A stretch of DNA of 52,193 nucleotides from an uncultured Brevibacillus sp. (lineage in GTDB: Bacteria; Bacillota; Bacilli; Brevibacillales; Brevibacillaceae): NCBI RefSeq assembly GCF_947502445.1, contig NZ_CANMZW010000041.1:1-52193 (forward strand), given 5' to 3'. Each line of letters opens with the position of its first letter. Within the stretch, counting starts at the first letter, position 1. Shown here in pieces: positions 1-7,702 of the stretch. A program made the translations under genes and the position numbers. The notes beneath the pieces are model-generated. The model was not told where the DNA came from. It saw only the letters and a program-made list of their open reading frames with translations, and did not search any database.

Positions 1-75
1 CGCCGTATACCGGACGGTACGTACGGTGGTGTGGGAGGTCGGCTACTCAACTAATGGGTAGCCTCCTACCCGATT
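1..75 (+). mobile_element. Group II intron, 3' end only (domains V and VI)
   Basis: The first 28 bases fold as a domain V hairpin: 1-7 (CGCCGTA) pairs with 22-28 (TACGGTG), a CG bulge sits at 20-21, 8-11 (TACC) pairs with 16-19 (GGTA), and the loop is 12-15. The 5' bases CGC match the catalytic-triad variant known from group IIC introns. Domain VI follows: 41-48 pairs with 56-63, and 33-38 pairs with 65-71 leaving A68 unpaired as the likely branch point, 7 nt before the end. The 3' terminus CCCGATT at 69-75 is typical of bacterial introns. The intron body and any reverse-transcriptase gene lie to the left of the window. Class assignment is inference; the exact splice site could be 74 or 75. 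Confidence 0.8.
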
Positions 76-81
76 TCAAAG

Positions 82-111
82 TGGCAAGAATGGCGTTTCA
101 TTTGGTATAAT
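82..111 (+). promoter_or_regulatory. Candidate sigma-A promoter with extended -10
   Basis: TATAAT at 106-111 is preceded by TGG (extended -10) and, 18 bp upstream, by a poor -35 (TGGCAA, 82-87). It starts just seven bases after the intron end, so the radical-SAM gene has a promoter independent of whatever the intron interrupted. Confidence 0.4.
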
Positions 112-216
112 GACGTGATTAAGGAATCGGGCCATGTCTCGCCGGATCGAGGCATCCGTTCATGGCTACGCAAAAGAGAGTACAGACGTAGCTGTGCCAT
201 GAGGAGGAAAACAGCA

Positions 217-1185
217 ATGAAGGTAGCACCTAATAATTGCCCTAGCGAAACCCCATTGATGTGGGGAGACAAGCGATATCATACATGGAACTATCATCTT
301 CGCGGGACCTTTCATGAAAAGATCTTTAAGGTGCCATTGGATGGGGGCTTCAGCTGCCCAAACCGGGATGGAAAGGTAGCAACGGGAGGCTGCACGTTTT
401 GCAGCGCCAGAGGCTCCGGAGACTTTGCAGGAGACCGTCGGATGGATTTGGAACGGCAATTTCACGACGTCAAGAATCGCATGCATGAGAAATGGCCGCA
501 AGCCAAATATCTCGGCTTTTTCCAGGCGTATACGAATACGTATGCTCCGGTAGAAGAGCTTCGTGAGATGTATGAGGTTATTTTGAAACAGGAGGGTGTT
601 GTCGGTCTTTCCATCGCGACTCGTCCTGACTGTCTGCCAGATGACGTGGTAGAGTATCTTGCAGAACTGAATGAACGTACGTATCTGTGGGTTGAGCTGG
701 GTCTGCAAACCGTTCATGAGCACACAGCTACACTGATTAACCGTGCACACGACTACCAGTGCTATGTAGACGCTGTAGAGAAGCTGCGCAAGCACAATAT
801 TCGGGTTTGCTCGCATATTATCTACGGATTGCCAGGTGAATCTCATGAAGAAATGATGCAGACGGCGGATGCTGTTGCGCATCTAGATGTTCAGGGGATC
901 AAAATTCACTTGCTGCATCTACTGCGCAAGACACCGATGGTGAAGCAGTATGAGGCAGGGCTACTTGATTTTCTTTCCCAAGAAGAATACACCAAGCTGG
1001 TTGTCGATACGCTGGAGATTCTTCCACCCGAAATGATCGTTCATCGGATTACAGGGGATGGACCACCAGATTTACTGATCGGTCCGATGTGGAGCCGCAA
1101 GAAATGGGAAGTGCTGAACGGGATTGATGCCGAGCTGAAAAACCGAAACAGCTGGCAAGGGAAATTTTTTGTGCCAAAAGGATAA
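217..1185 (+). CDS. ytqA: TIGR01212-family radical SAM protein (YtqA-like)
   Basis: Encodes 322 residues, the usual length of B. subtilis YtqA. The frame is open upstream to 115, but ATG 217 is preceded by GAGGAGG at 201-207 and gives the family N-terminus. The [4Fe-4S] cluster cysteines are C47, C59 and C62 in the family's unusual spacing, followed by a TIM-barrel radical SAM core (FFQAYTNTY, TRPDCLPD, ELGLQT, HIIYGLPGE). The biochemical role of this family (E. coli YhcC) is not established. In B. subtilis a methyltransferase (ytqB) follows; here the next gene is convergent and separated by a terminator, so this gene appears monocistronic. Confidence 0.9.
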   Translation: MKVAPNNCPSETPLMWGDKRYHTWNYHLRGTFHEKIFKVPLDGGFSCPNRDGKVATGGCTFCSARGSGDFAGDRRMDLERQFHDVKNRMHEKWPQAKYLGFFQAYTNTYAPVEELREMYEVILKQEGVVGLSIATRPDCLPDDVVEYLAELNERTYLWVELGLQTVHEHTATLINRAHDYQCYVDAVEKLRKHNIRVCSHIIYGLPGESHEEMMQTADAVAHLDVQGIKIHLLHLLRKTPMVKQYEAGLLDFLSQEEYTKLVVDTLEILPPEMIVHRITGDGPPDLLIGPMWSRKKWEVLNGIDAELKNRNSWQGKFFVPKG

Positions 1186-1203
1186 GTCGTTGAATAAGCA
1201 AGC

Positions 1204-1240
1204 AAAAGAGGAGCCTCCATGTGAAGAAGGCTCCTCTTTT
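1204..1240. terminator. Bidirectional intrinsic terminator
   Basis: A perfect 13-bp stem (1204-1216 with 1228-1240) carries A and T runs on its two sides, between the convergent radical-SAM and phosphodiesterase genes. Confidence 0.9.
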
Positions 1241-1241
1241 T

Positions 1242-1982
1242 TTAGTTATAGCGATTCAATGTCCGAAGCACTTTTTTTGCTCGGCCAGGGTAATTTGTAA
1301 TGACACCGTCTACGCCTAATTCAAGCGCTTCCTGGATGTGACGGCTACTGTTGAGATCCCAGCCCAGGACTGTTAAACCATGCTGATGGGATTGTTTGAT
1401 CACACTCGATTTGAGCTGGTCATGGGGGATGTGAAGCTGGTCAGCCTGATAACGAGCAGCTACCTCCCATGGCTTTGCGATTGGCCCTACATATAAAAGC
1501 CCTGTGGTTTGTACGGGATCTAATTCCTTTATGCGTAACAGACTATCAAAATTAAAAGAAGAAATAATCGTTCTCTCTGTCAACTGAAAACGGCGGATTT
1601 GCTCGATGACCAATTCCTCCAGATGAGGCTGGCTGACTAAGAAATTTTTCATTTCAATAATTATGCGCAAGGATGTGCCAGCAAATGCTTGGAATACTTC
1701 ACGCAGGGTAGGAATTCGCGCTTTTGGATATCGAGAGTGCGAATTCTTATCTGCTCGAAACTGACGCAGCTCCTGCAGGGTATGACGGCGTACCAATCCA
1801 GAGCCTGTCGTCGTACGATCCAGCTGATGATCGTGAATAACGACCAGCTTGTTATCTTGACTCAATTGCACATCCAGCTCGATTCCATCAGCACGCCGCC
1901 TGACTGCTGCGTGAAAGGCTTCCATCGTGTTTTCCGGAAAGAGGCCGGAAGCGCCGCGATGGGCATAGATAAGTGGGAGCAC
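1242..1982 (-). CDS. Glycerophosphodiester phosphodiesterase
   Basis: 246 residues, GDPD-family TIM barrel. It hydrolyses glycerophosphodiesters to glycerol 3-phosphate and an alcohol. Visible active-site elements are HR (H8, R9) in the HRGASG start, E35 and D37 in IELDVQLS, and H50 in VVIHD. There is no signal peptide, so it is cytoplasmic, like UgpQ rather than secreted GlpQ. The start is GTG 1982, with an AGGGAGG ribosome-binding site about 8 bases upstream. The C-terminus has the expected GVDGVITNYP motif. It faces the ytqA-like gene and shares its terminator. Confidence 0.92.
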   Translation of the reverse strand: MLPLIYAHRGASGLFPENTMEAFHAAVRRRADGIELDVQLSQDNKLVVIHDHQLDRTTTGSGLVRRHTLQELRQFRADKNSHSRYPKARIPTLREVFQAFAGTSLRIIIEMKNFLVSQPHLEELVIEQIRRFQLTERTIISSFNFDSLLRIKELDPVQTTGLLYVGPIAKPWEVAARYQADQLHIPHDQLKSSVIKQSHQHGLTVLGWDLNSSRHIQEALELGVDGVITNYPGRAKKVLRTLNRYN

Positions 1983-2033
1983 GTGGGCTTCCTCCCTTCA
2001 AAGACATCTGCTCCTCTTACATGCATATGTAGA

Positions 2034-2064
2034 AAGCCCCTCGATACAACCTTTCCTGAGGGGC
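2034..2064 (-). terminator. Probable terminator of the YjcZ-like gene
   Basis: A 7-bp GC-rich stem (2036-2042 with 2058-2064) is followed on the minus strand by TTTCT. It lies just downstream of the microprotein stop and just upstream of the phosphodiesterase. The U-run is short. Confidence 0.45.
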
Positions 2065-2076
2065 AGCAGAAGAAAC

Positions 2077-2160
2077 CTATCCGAGTGCAGTAAGAACAAT
2101 CACCAACAGGACGAACAGCACCAATACGAGTGCGAAATCGTTGTTTCTGCCGCAGCTCAC
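2077..2160 (-). CDS. YjcZ-family sporulation microprotein (27 aa)
   Basis: GTG 2160 lies about 8 bases after a strong AAGGAGGGGG site and opens a 27-residue frame: a short Cys/Gly/Asn head (MSCGRNNDFA) followed by one hydrophobic helix (LVLVLFVLLVIVLTALG). This head plus FALVLVLFVLL is the hallmark of the YjcZ family of tiny spore-associated membrane proteins. A longer frame reaching 2265 exists, but it would put the ribosome-binding site inside the coding region, and that part looks non-coding. Family assignment is by pattern only; the function is unknown. Confidence 0.75.
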   Translation of the reverse strand: MSCGRNNDFALVLVLFVLLVIVLTALG

Positions 2161-2349
2161 ACAAACCCCCTCCTTCCCAGATGGAGCAACTCCCTTCATC
2201 CTATGAACGAATAGGGAAAATGGCGCTCGTCGAATGCCCATCCCGCCTCCGTTTGTGCATGACATACGCCTTTTTATACAGATTGGCAGATGACGGGCTA
2301 GGGGAATTTGCTACAATGAAAGCAGTAATGAAGCAGAGGAGGAAGCCTC

Positions 2350-3198
2350 ATGATGGAAAAGGAAACGGAGATGCTCGCATCAGGGGATCTGGTAATCGAT
2401 CAGCAAAATAGACGTGTCAAGCTGCACCGTTATGAACAGACGCAAATTTCGGAATGGAATAAACGATTGCAAGAGCTGGCGAAAGAGTCGGATGCTACCA
2501 AACTGATTGTCTATGGAAAGAAAGGAGATATTCCAGCCTGGCAAGTCGAGGGATATACGCTGGAAGGAACCATCGACGGGTTTTTTCACGGGCAGTCTGC
2601 TCATATGCTCACACGATACTTAACCGAAGAGCGAGCGACCTCAGTTGCACCTGAGCTGGCGGAGGAAATACTTGCACTGAGCCTCGCAAAAGCGGGCAAA
2701 GCCGAAGGAAAAGTCCTGCCCGATGGCTATTTTTTGCGGGAAGCAACAGAAGCGGATGCAGAAGAGCTGGCAAGTCTGTATGCGCTCGTATTTGCAACAT
2801 ATCCAACCCCGATGGACGATCCACAGTATATTCGTAAAACGATGCAGGAGGGCACGGTCTATTTCGTGGTCGAGTATGAAGGGGCTATCGCATGTGCGGC
2901 TTCAGCAGAAGTTACGGAACGGATGGGGTCGGCTGAGATGACGGATTGCGCTACTCATCCCAACCATGGGGGAAAAGGCCTCCTCCAGCCGTTGTTCATT
3001 GCATTGGAGCACAGAATGGAGGAGGCCGGTATCTACTACCTGTACACATTGACACGGGCACAATCGGCCGGGATGAACGTCACTGCTGCGAAAATGGGTT
3101 ATGAATACAGAGGGCGCCTGATTAATAACTGCACGATTTTTTCCGGATATGAGGACATGAATATATGGGTGAAGCCGCTTCGCCCGATTCAAGAGTAA
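2350..3198 (+). CDS. ablB: Putative beta-lysine N6-acetyltransferase (AblB/YodP)
   Basis: 282 residues; ATG 2350 follows GAGGAGGA by about 8 bases. The N-terminal ~140 residues are the AblB-specific region (DATKLIVYGKKGD, EGTIDGFFHGQSAHMLTRYL). Residues ~148-275 form a GNAT acetyltransferase fold with the acetyl-CoA loop at HPNHGGKGLL. The family acetylates the side-chain amine of beta-lysine made by lysine 2,3-aminomutase. In B. subtilis the homologue yodP lies in one operon with yodT-S-R-Q and kamA. Here it is alone, convergent with a PucR-type regulator that separates it from the yodTSRQ genes, and no kamA is present in the window. A catabolic role is inferred from that neighbourhood. Confidence 0.88.
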   Translation: MMEKETEMLASGDLVIDQQNRRVKLHRYEQTQISEWNKRLQELAKESDATKLIVYGKKGDIPAWQVEGYTLEGTIDGFFHGQSAHMLTRYLTEERATSVAPELAEEILALSLAKAGKAEGKVLPDGYFLREATEADAEELASLYALVFATYPTPMDDPQYIRKTMQEGTVYFVVEYEGAIACAASAEVTERMGSAEMTDCATHPNHGGKGLLQPLFIALEHRMEEAGIYYLYTLTRAQSAGMNVTAAKMGYEYRGRLINNCTIFSGYEDMNIWVKPLRPIQE

Positions 3199-3201
3199 AG
3201 G

Positions 3202-4746
3202 CTACTCGATAGAGGGATACAGCTGCTGCTGAAGACGGCGCGCCATCAAGGCAAGCTGAAGCTGCCAACGTTGATGCGCGTCCTCTAGGCGGCAGCCTGT
3301 CTTTTCTTCGATTTGAGTCAGCCGGTATTTCAAGGTATGACGGTGAATATACAGAGCCTGAGAAGTTTGCAGGCCATTGCCGTTTTGACGCAGATAGACA
3401 TCAAGTGTTTCAAGCAATTGCTGATTGTATTTGGAATCGTAACGGATTAACGGATCGAGCAAAGGCTGCCAGAGAGCCAGCATTCTATCCTCGCTTTCCC
3501 GATAGGGGAAAAGAAACTGATAGCCCTGCATGTCTCGATAGTGCAGGAGCTCAGGAGACTTCGCCAATAACGGATAGGCTTGCAAGGCAAACATCGCTTC
3601 TTCAGCAGCATGAACCACATCGGTCAGCTGCCTGCAGGGATTGCTGATGGCTACATGCAGGCCACAGGATGGATGCAAGGCTTCCCAGCGTGTAGTAAGC
3701 TGTGCGAGAAGAGATATGCTTGTCTGATCGTCAGGCAAAACGAACAGGAGACAGTGCGGCCGCTCACGCAGAAGGTAAGAGCGCTTGTGACGGTCACAGA
3801 GACGCCTCATCAGCGTAATGACATTTTGGTGAAGGTCTCCGATGCCAGGCAGATTCGTTCCCTCTGCATGGACAGCGACCACCAGATGTCCTCCCGCCAC
3901 GGGGTATCCTAGCATGCGACAGCGACTCTCCAGCTCGGAGGCACTCATCGGTTTGCCATTTAACAATTCCTCTACGAGATCGCCCTTCAAGCGCCATTCC
4001 GTAGCGGAGACAGCACGTTCCTTTACATACTCCAGGGCACATAAAGTGGCTGCATGCTGCAGGGCCACGTCATCTAGCTCCTCCCACGTAGGCTTGGGCT
4101 TCACCAAGGTCAGTGTTCCGAAGTGCTCACGGCTTGCGCGAATTGGAACAGAGTGGGCACTTTCTGCGGCATGATCTTCAGCTGCAGCGCCCAAACAGCC
4201 TTGCTGTGTTACTTCGAAGCCAAGAGCATCTATGAGCGTAACGGCACCGCCAGTAAGTGTAGCCAGTTCTCCTGCAATTGCTGGCAAGCCCCCTTTTGAT
4301 AAAGCAGCGTCAATCATTTTATTATGGATCGCCTGCGAATAAGCGAGCGTCTCAAACTGTCTGTTCACGATCGGCTGCAAAATAGCTTTGGTGATGGTCG
4401 AGAAGTTGATTTCTGTCGGTATCTCAATTAACGGCAGCTGATGACGATTCGCCATCTCAATAAACGCTTCCGGTATTTCCCGTAAATAAAAGCCTGTATG
4501 AATCGCGACACCGCTCAGCTTTTGCTTGGCCAAGGAAGGTATAAACGAAGAGAGTCTCATTGGATTGCCAGCTAGACCAAACCCAGTCGTAATCAAAAAT
4601 TCGCCTTCTTGCAGGCGCCCCGTATCCTCAAGCACTTCCACAATTGTCACCCAGCGTATGGGATTATCCAGACCGCCAGCACCAGCGATCAGCCTCGTTT
4701 GAACCATATCTGGTAATTGCAATGCTTCACGAATGGTTATCGTCAT
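3202..4746 (-). CDS. PucR-family transcriptional regulator
   Basis: 514 residues from ATG 4746 (MTITIREAL), with GGAGG 8 bases upstream; the frame extends to a TTG at 4761 inside that site. Residues 1-120 are the PucR-type ligand-sensing domain. The middle is a GGDEF-like regulatory region, and the end carries the HTH_30 helix-turn-helix (YIHRHTLKYRLTQIEEKTG) near the C-terminus. It is transcribed divergently from yodT and ends four bases from ablB. The arrangement argues that it controls the beta-lysine genes, perhaps sensing a pathway intermediate; this is inference. B. subtilis expresses the homologous operon from a sigma-E promoter, so control may differ here. Confidence 0.88.
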   Translation of the reverse strand: MTITIREALQLPDMVQTRLIAGAGGLDNPIRWVTIVEVLEDTGRLQEGEFLITTGFGLAGNPMRLSSFIPSLAKQKLSGVAIHTGFYLREIPEAFIEMANRHQLPLIEIPTEINFSTITKAILQPIVNRQFETLAYSQAIHNKMIDAALSKGGLPAIAGELATLTGGAVTLIDALGFEVTQQGCLGAAAEDHAAESAHSVPIRASREHFGTLTLVKPKPTWEELDDVALQHAATLCALEYVKERAVSATEWRLKGDLVEELLNGKPMSASELESRCRMLGYPVAGGHLVVAVHAEGTNLPGIGDLHQNVITLMRRLCDRHKRSYLLRERPHCLLFVLPDDQTSISLLAQLTTRWEALHPSCGLHVAISNPCRQLTDVVHAAEEAMFALQAYPLLAKSPELLHYRDMQGYQFLFPYRESEDRMLALWQPLLDPLIRYDSKYNQQLLETLDVYLRQNGNGLQTSQALYIHRHTLKYRLTQIEEKTGCRLEDAHQRWQLQLALMARRLQQQLYPSIE

Positions 4747-4948
4747 GAGGAATACCTCCAAAATCTCAAAGTTCTTTATACAAAATGTACAAAAGATTTT
4801 GTCTCTTCGCCATGTTTTTTTGCCAGCACGTCGGATGAGTCCGAAGCGATGGTCAGCTAGGATAGAGGTAGAGAGTCAGAGGATGTTCAAAAAGTGGAGG
4901 AATAAACCGCCTTTTGAACAGGACCTATTAATAAGGGTGGCGACGATA

Positions 4949-6301
4949 ATGGAAAAAAGTTATGTAATTAAGCCTGAACTCGGTAAGTCATATCCAGTAA
5001 TCTCGCATGGCAAAGGGATCTATCTTTATGATAAAGAGGGCAACCGTTATATCGATGGCAGCAGCGGTGCAGTAACGGCGAGCATCGGCCACGGCGTAGA
5101 AGAAATCGCCGAGGCGATGTACACGCAAGCCAAGGAAGTGTCCTTCGCATACCGCTCTCATTTTAGTAGCGATGCAGTAGAACAGCTTGGAGCCAAGCTT
5201 GCTCAGTGGGCACCTGGTTCATTGAATTGGACCTTTTTTGTGAGCAGTGGCTCCGAGGCAACAGAAACGGCTCAAAAAATCGCAATCCAATATTGGCAGG
5301 AAAAAGGCAAGCCAACGAAGAACCGGATCATTTCGCGCTGGATGAGCTACCACGGAATCACCATGGGCGCACTCTCCATGTCGGGACACGTTTTGCGCCG
5401 GAAACGCTTCGTGCCTCTTCTCGAGGATTATCCTGCCATTACTGGACCTTACCCATATCGACGCCCAGAAGGTATGTCCTTGGAAGAGTACGCGCTATCG
5501 TGCGCCAACGAGCTTGAGACGGCTATCCTGCGCGTCGGAGCAGATCAAGTGGCAGCCTTTATCGCGGAGCCTGTCATCGGGGCTACAGCGGGCGCAGTTG
5601 TGCCTCCAGACGGCTATTTCCAGCGCATTCGCGAAATATGCGACAAATACCAAGTGCTGTTCATTGCAGACGAGGTTATGACTGGAGTAGGGCGCACAGG
5701 AAAAGCATTTGGTGTAGACCACTGGGGAGTCGTACCTGATCTGATGACTCTCGGAAAAGGAATGAGTGCGGGTTATACCCCGATGGCCGCAACGATGGTA
5801 TCTGACGAAATTATCGACACGATCACCAAAGGCAGCGGTCTGATTATGGCTGGTCACACCTACAGTGCGAATCCGCAATCCGCAGCAATCTCTCTTGCTG
5901 TCCTGAATTACGTGGAAAAAAATCAGTTGGTTGAAAAAGCAGCTGAACAAGGTGCTTACCTGCTCTCTCGCTTGCAGGAGCTGGCTGATGAGCTTCCCTT
6001 GATCGGGGATGCACGTGGACTCGGTATGCTTCTTGGATTGGAGTTCGTTAAAAACAAGCAAACCAAAGAACCATTCGCGCTCTCCGAAGGGGTAGGAGCG
6101 AAGGTCATTGCGAAAGCATTTGAAAAAGGTCTGCTCATTTATCCGGCAATGGGTGGTATTGAAGGTGTAGCAGGTGACTCCGTCATTGTTTCGCCTCCAC
6201 TCACGATTACCAAAGAGCAAATTGATGAATTGGTCGGACTGTTGAAAGAAGCGATTGAAGCAGTGCAGCAAGAGCTGCAAGACAAAGCACTGATCGGATA
6301 G
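4949..6301 (+). CDS. yodT: Class III PLP aminotransferase (YodT-like)
   Basis: 450 residues from ATG 4949, preceded by AGGGTGG; the frame is open to 4733 but nothing upstream resembles the family. The fold-type I class III features are clear: SSGSEATETA (PLP phosphate binding), the FIADEVMTGVGRTG motif with D241, and the PLP lysine K270 in TLGKGMSAGY. Being first of yodT-S-R-Q, it probably transaminates the 3-amino group of N6-acetyl-beta-lysine to a 3-oxo acid; the substrate is inferred from the B. subtilis kamA cluster and AblB. The 200-base gap to the PucR gene must contain both divergent promoters, but no -35/-10 pair stands out. Confidence 0.9.
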   Translation: MEKSYVIKPELGKSYPVISHGKGIYLYDKEGNRYIDGSSGAVTASIGHGVEEIAEAMYTQAKEVSFAYRSHFSSDAVEQLGAKLAQWAPGSLNWTFFVSSGSEATETAQKIAIQYWQEKGKPTKNRIISRWMSYHGITMGALSMSGHVLRRKRFVPLLEDYPAITGPYPYRRPEGMSLEEYALSCANELETAILRVGADQVAAFIAEPVIGATAGAVVPPDGYFQRIREICDKYQVLFIADEVMTGVGRTGKAFGVDHWGVVPDLMTLGKGMSAGYTPMAATMVSDEIIDTITKGSGLIMAGHTYSANPQSAAISLAVLNYVEKNQLVEKAAEQGAYLLSRLQELADELPLIGDARGLGMLLGLEFVKNKQTKEPFALSEGVGAKVIAKAFEKGLLIYPAMGGIEGVAGDSVIVSPPLTITKEQIDELVGLLKEAIEAVQQELQDKALIG

Positions 6302-6323
6302 TTAGGAACGGGAGGAACCAATA

Positions 6324-7016
6324 ATGACCAATCGTTTTGAAAAAGTCGTTTCGCTTGAAGAAGCGCTTTCTCATTTTCGTGATGGAATGACGCTTTTGGC
6401 AGGTGGGTTCGGGGGAATCGGCAATCCCCCCACCCTGGTCCAAGGCATTCTGGATAAAGGGATTCGCGATCTTACCTTGATCAGCAATGATACGGCTTTT
6501 CCCCATATAGGCATCGGGAAGCTCGTGACGGAGAAGCGGGTTAAAAAAGTAATCGCTTCGCACATCGGCTCCAATCCGAACGCAGGGGCCCAAATGACGG
6601 CTGGAGAGCTTGAGGTAGAGTTCTGCCCGCAGGGAATCCTTGCAGAGCGTGTACGGGCCGGTGGAGTCGGTCTGGGAGGGGTTCTCTCCGATGTAGGTAT
6701 CGGCACGATCGCAGAAAAAGGGAAGCAAAAGCTCGTTGTCGATGGCAAGGAATACTTGCTGGAAACGCCGCTTACAGCAGATGTATCGATTGTCCATGCG
6801 AAAAAAGCGGATCGTTTTGGCAATCTGGTATTTGACACGAGTGCACGCAATTTCAATCCGTTGGTAGCGATGGCGGGAGATATCACGATCGTGGAAGCGG
6901 ATGAAATCGTTGAAATCGGCGAGCTTCACCCGGAAGAGATCGTAACCCCGGGCGTTTTCGTCAATTATATCGTCCAAAGTGAAGGGGTGAACTGGCAATG
7001 GGCTTGGGAGAAGTAA
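6324..7016 (+). CDS. yodS: 3-oxoacid CoA-transferase subunit A (YodS-like)
   Basis: 230 residues; ATG 6324 follows GGGAGG. The N-terminal glycine-rich segment GGFGGIGNP and SNAG-like strand (SNPNAGAQ) are typical of the alpha subunit of acetoacetate/butyrate-type CoA-transferases. With the next gene it forms a heteromeric enzyme that moves CoA from a donor acyl-CoA onto a carboxylic acid, here probably the 3-oxo acid produced by YodT. Its stop overlaps the start of subunit B by 19 bases, which implies translational coupling. Family assignment is secure; the acid substrate is inferred from context. Confidence 0.92.
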   Translation: MTNRFEKVVSLEEALSHFRDGMTLLAGGFGGIGNPPTLVQGILDKGIRDLTLISNDTAFPHIGIGKLVTEKRVKKVIASHIGSNPNAGAQMTAGELEVEFCPQGILAERVRAGGVGLGGVLSDVGIGTIAEKGKQKLVVDGKEYLLETPLTADVSIVHAKKADRFGNLVFDTSARNFNPLVAMAGDITIVEADEIVEIGELHPEEIVTPGVFVNYIVQSEGVNWQWAWEK

Positions 7017-7675
7017 AAGAGACAGAAACCTATCGTGAACGAATTGCCCGCCGTGCGGCTATGGAAGTCGAGGACGGGATGATCATCAACCTGGGAATCG
7101 GTATCCCAACCTTGGTTGCTGACTTTATCCCTGCAGACAAACGGGTGATGTTCCACGCAGAGAATGGTATTCTAGGAACAGGTCCTAGCCCAGCAAAAGG
7201 GGAAGAGAACGCCATGCTTTGCAATGCAGGCGGGTTTCCCGTTACACTGGCGACCGGCGCTTCGTTTTTTGACAGTGCTACCGCGTTTGCCATCATTCGT
7301 CGTGGTTTGTTGGATATGACGATCCTCGGCGTGCTGGAAGTGAGTCAATCAGGGGATATCGCCAACTGGATCGTACCTGGCAAGCGTGTTCCTGGCATGG
7401 GTGGAGCAATGGAGCTGGCCCAAAAGGCGAAAAAAGTGATGGTGGTCACGACACACCTTGATAAAAATGGACGCTCCAAAATTGTTCGTGAGTGCTCATT
7501 GCCACTTACAGCAGCAAAAGCGGCTGATTGGATCATTACGGATATGGCGGTCATGGAAGTAAAGCCTGATGGTCTGTATTTGCGCGAGGTCATGTATCCG
7601 TATTCGGTAGCCGATGTCATTGGCGCGACGGAAGCAGAGCTAAAAACAGAAGGCGAAGTTGGAGTATTCCGCTAA
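6998..7675 (+). CDS. yodR: 3-oxoacid CoA-transferase subunit B (YodR-like)
   Basis: 225 residues. It contains the catalytic glutamate of the family at E55 in the AENGILG motif (SENG in many members), the GIGIPTLVADF strand and the conserved GGFPVTLATGASFFDS region. It overlaps yodS by 19 bases, so the two subunits are probably made in equal amounts. It sits in the yodT-S-R-Q operon and should act on the product of the aminotransferase. Confidence 0.93.
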   Translation: MGLGEVKETETYRERIARRAAMEVEDGMIINLGIGIPTLVADFIPADKRVMFHAENGILGTGPSPAKGEENAMLCNAGGFPVTLATGASFFDSATAFAIIRRGLLDMTILGVLEVSQSGDIANWIVPGKRVPGMGGAMELAQKAKKVMVVTTHLDKNGRSKIVRECSLPLTAAKAADWIITDMAVMEVKPDGLYLREVMYPYSVADVIGATEAELKTEGEVGVFR

Positions 7676-7702
7676 ATCATAACAAGTGATCGGGGGATGG
7701 AC

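Noticed and set aside
166..882. Long minus-strand frame (238 codons) opposite ytqA
   Set aside because: It is antisense to a clear radical-SAM gene, lacks a ribosome-binding site and has no domain pattern.
2257..2282. Sigma-E-like promoter before ablB (GCATGAC ... TATACAGA)
   Set aside because: The spacer is 11 bp where 13-14 is needed and several positions mismatch.
4776..4792. Small palindrome TACA-AAA-TGTA between the PucR and yodT genes as an operator
   Set aside because: Only four-base arms in an AT-rich stretch; too weak to call without a second copy.
5495..6280. Minus-strand frame of 261 codons inside yodT
   Set aside because: Shadow of the aminotransferase; composition typical of an antisense frame.
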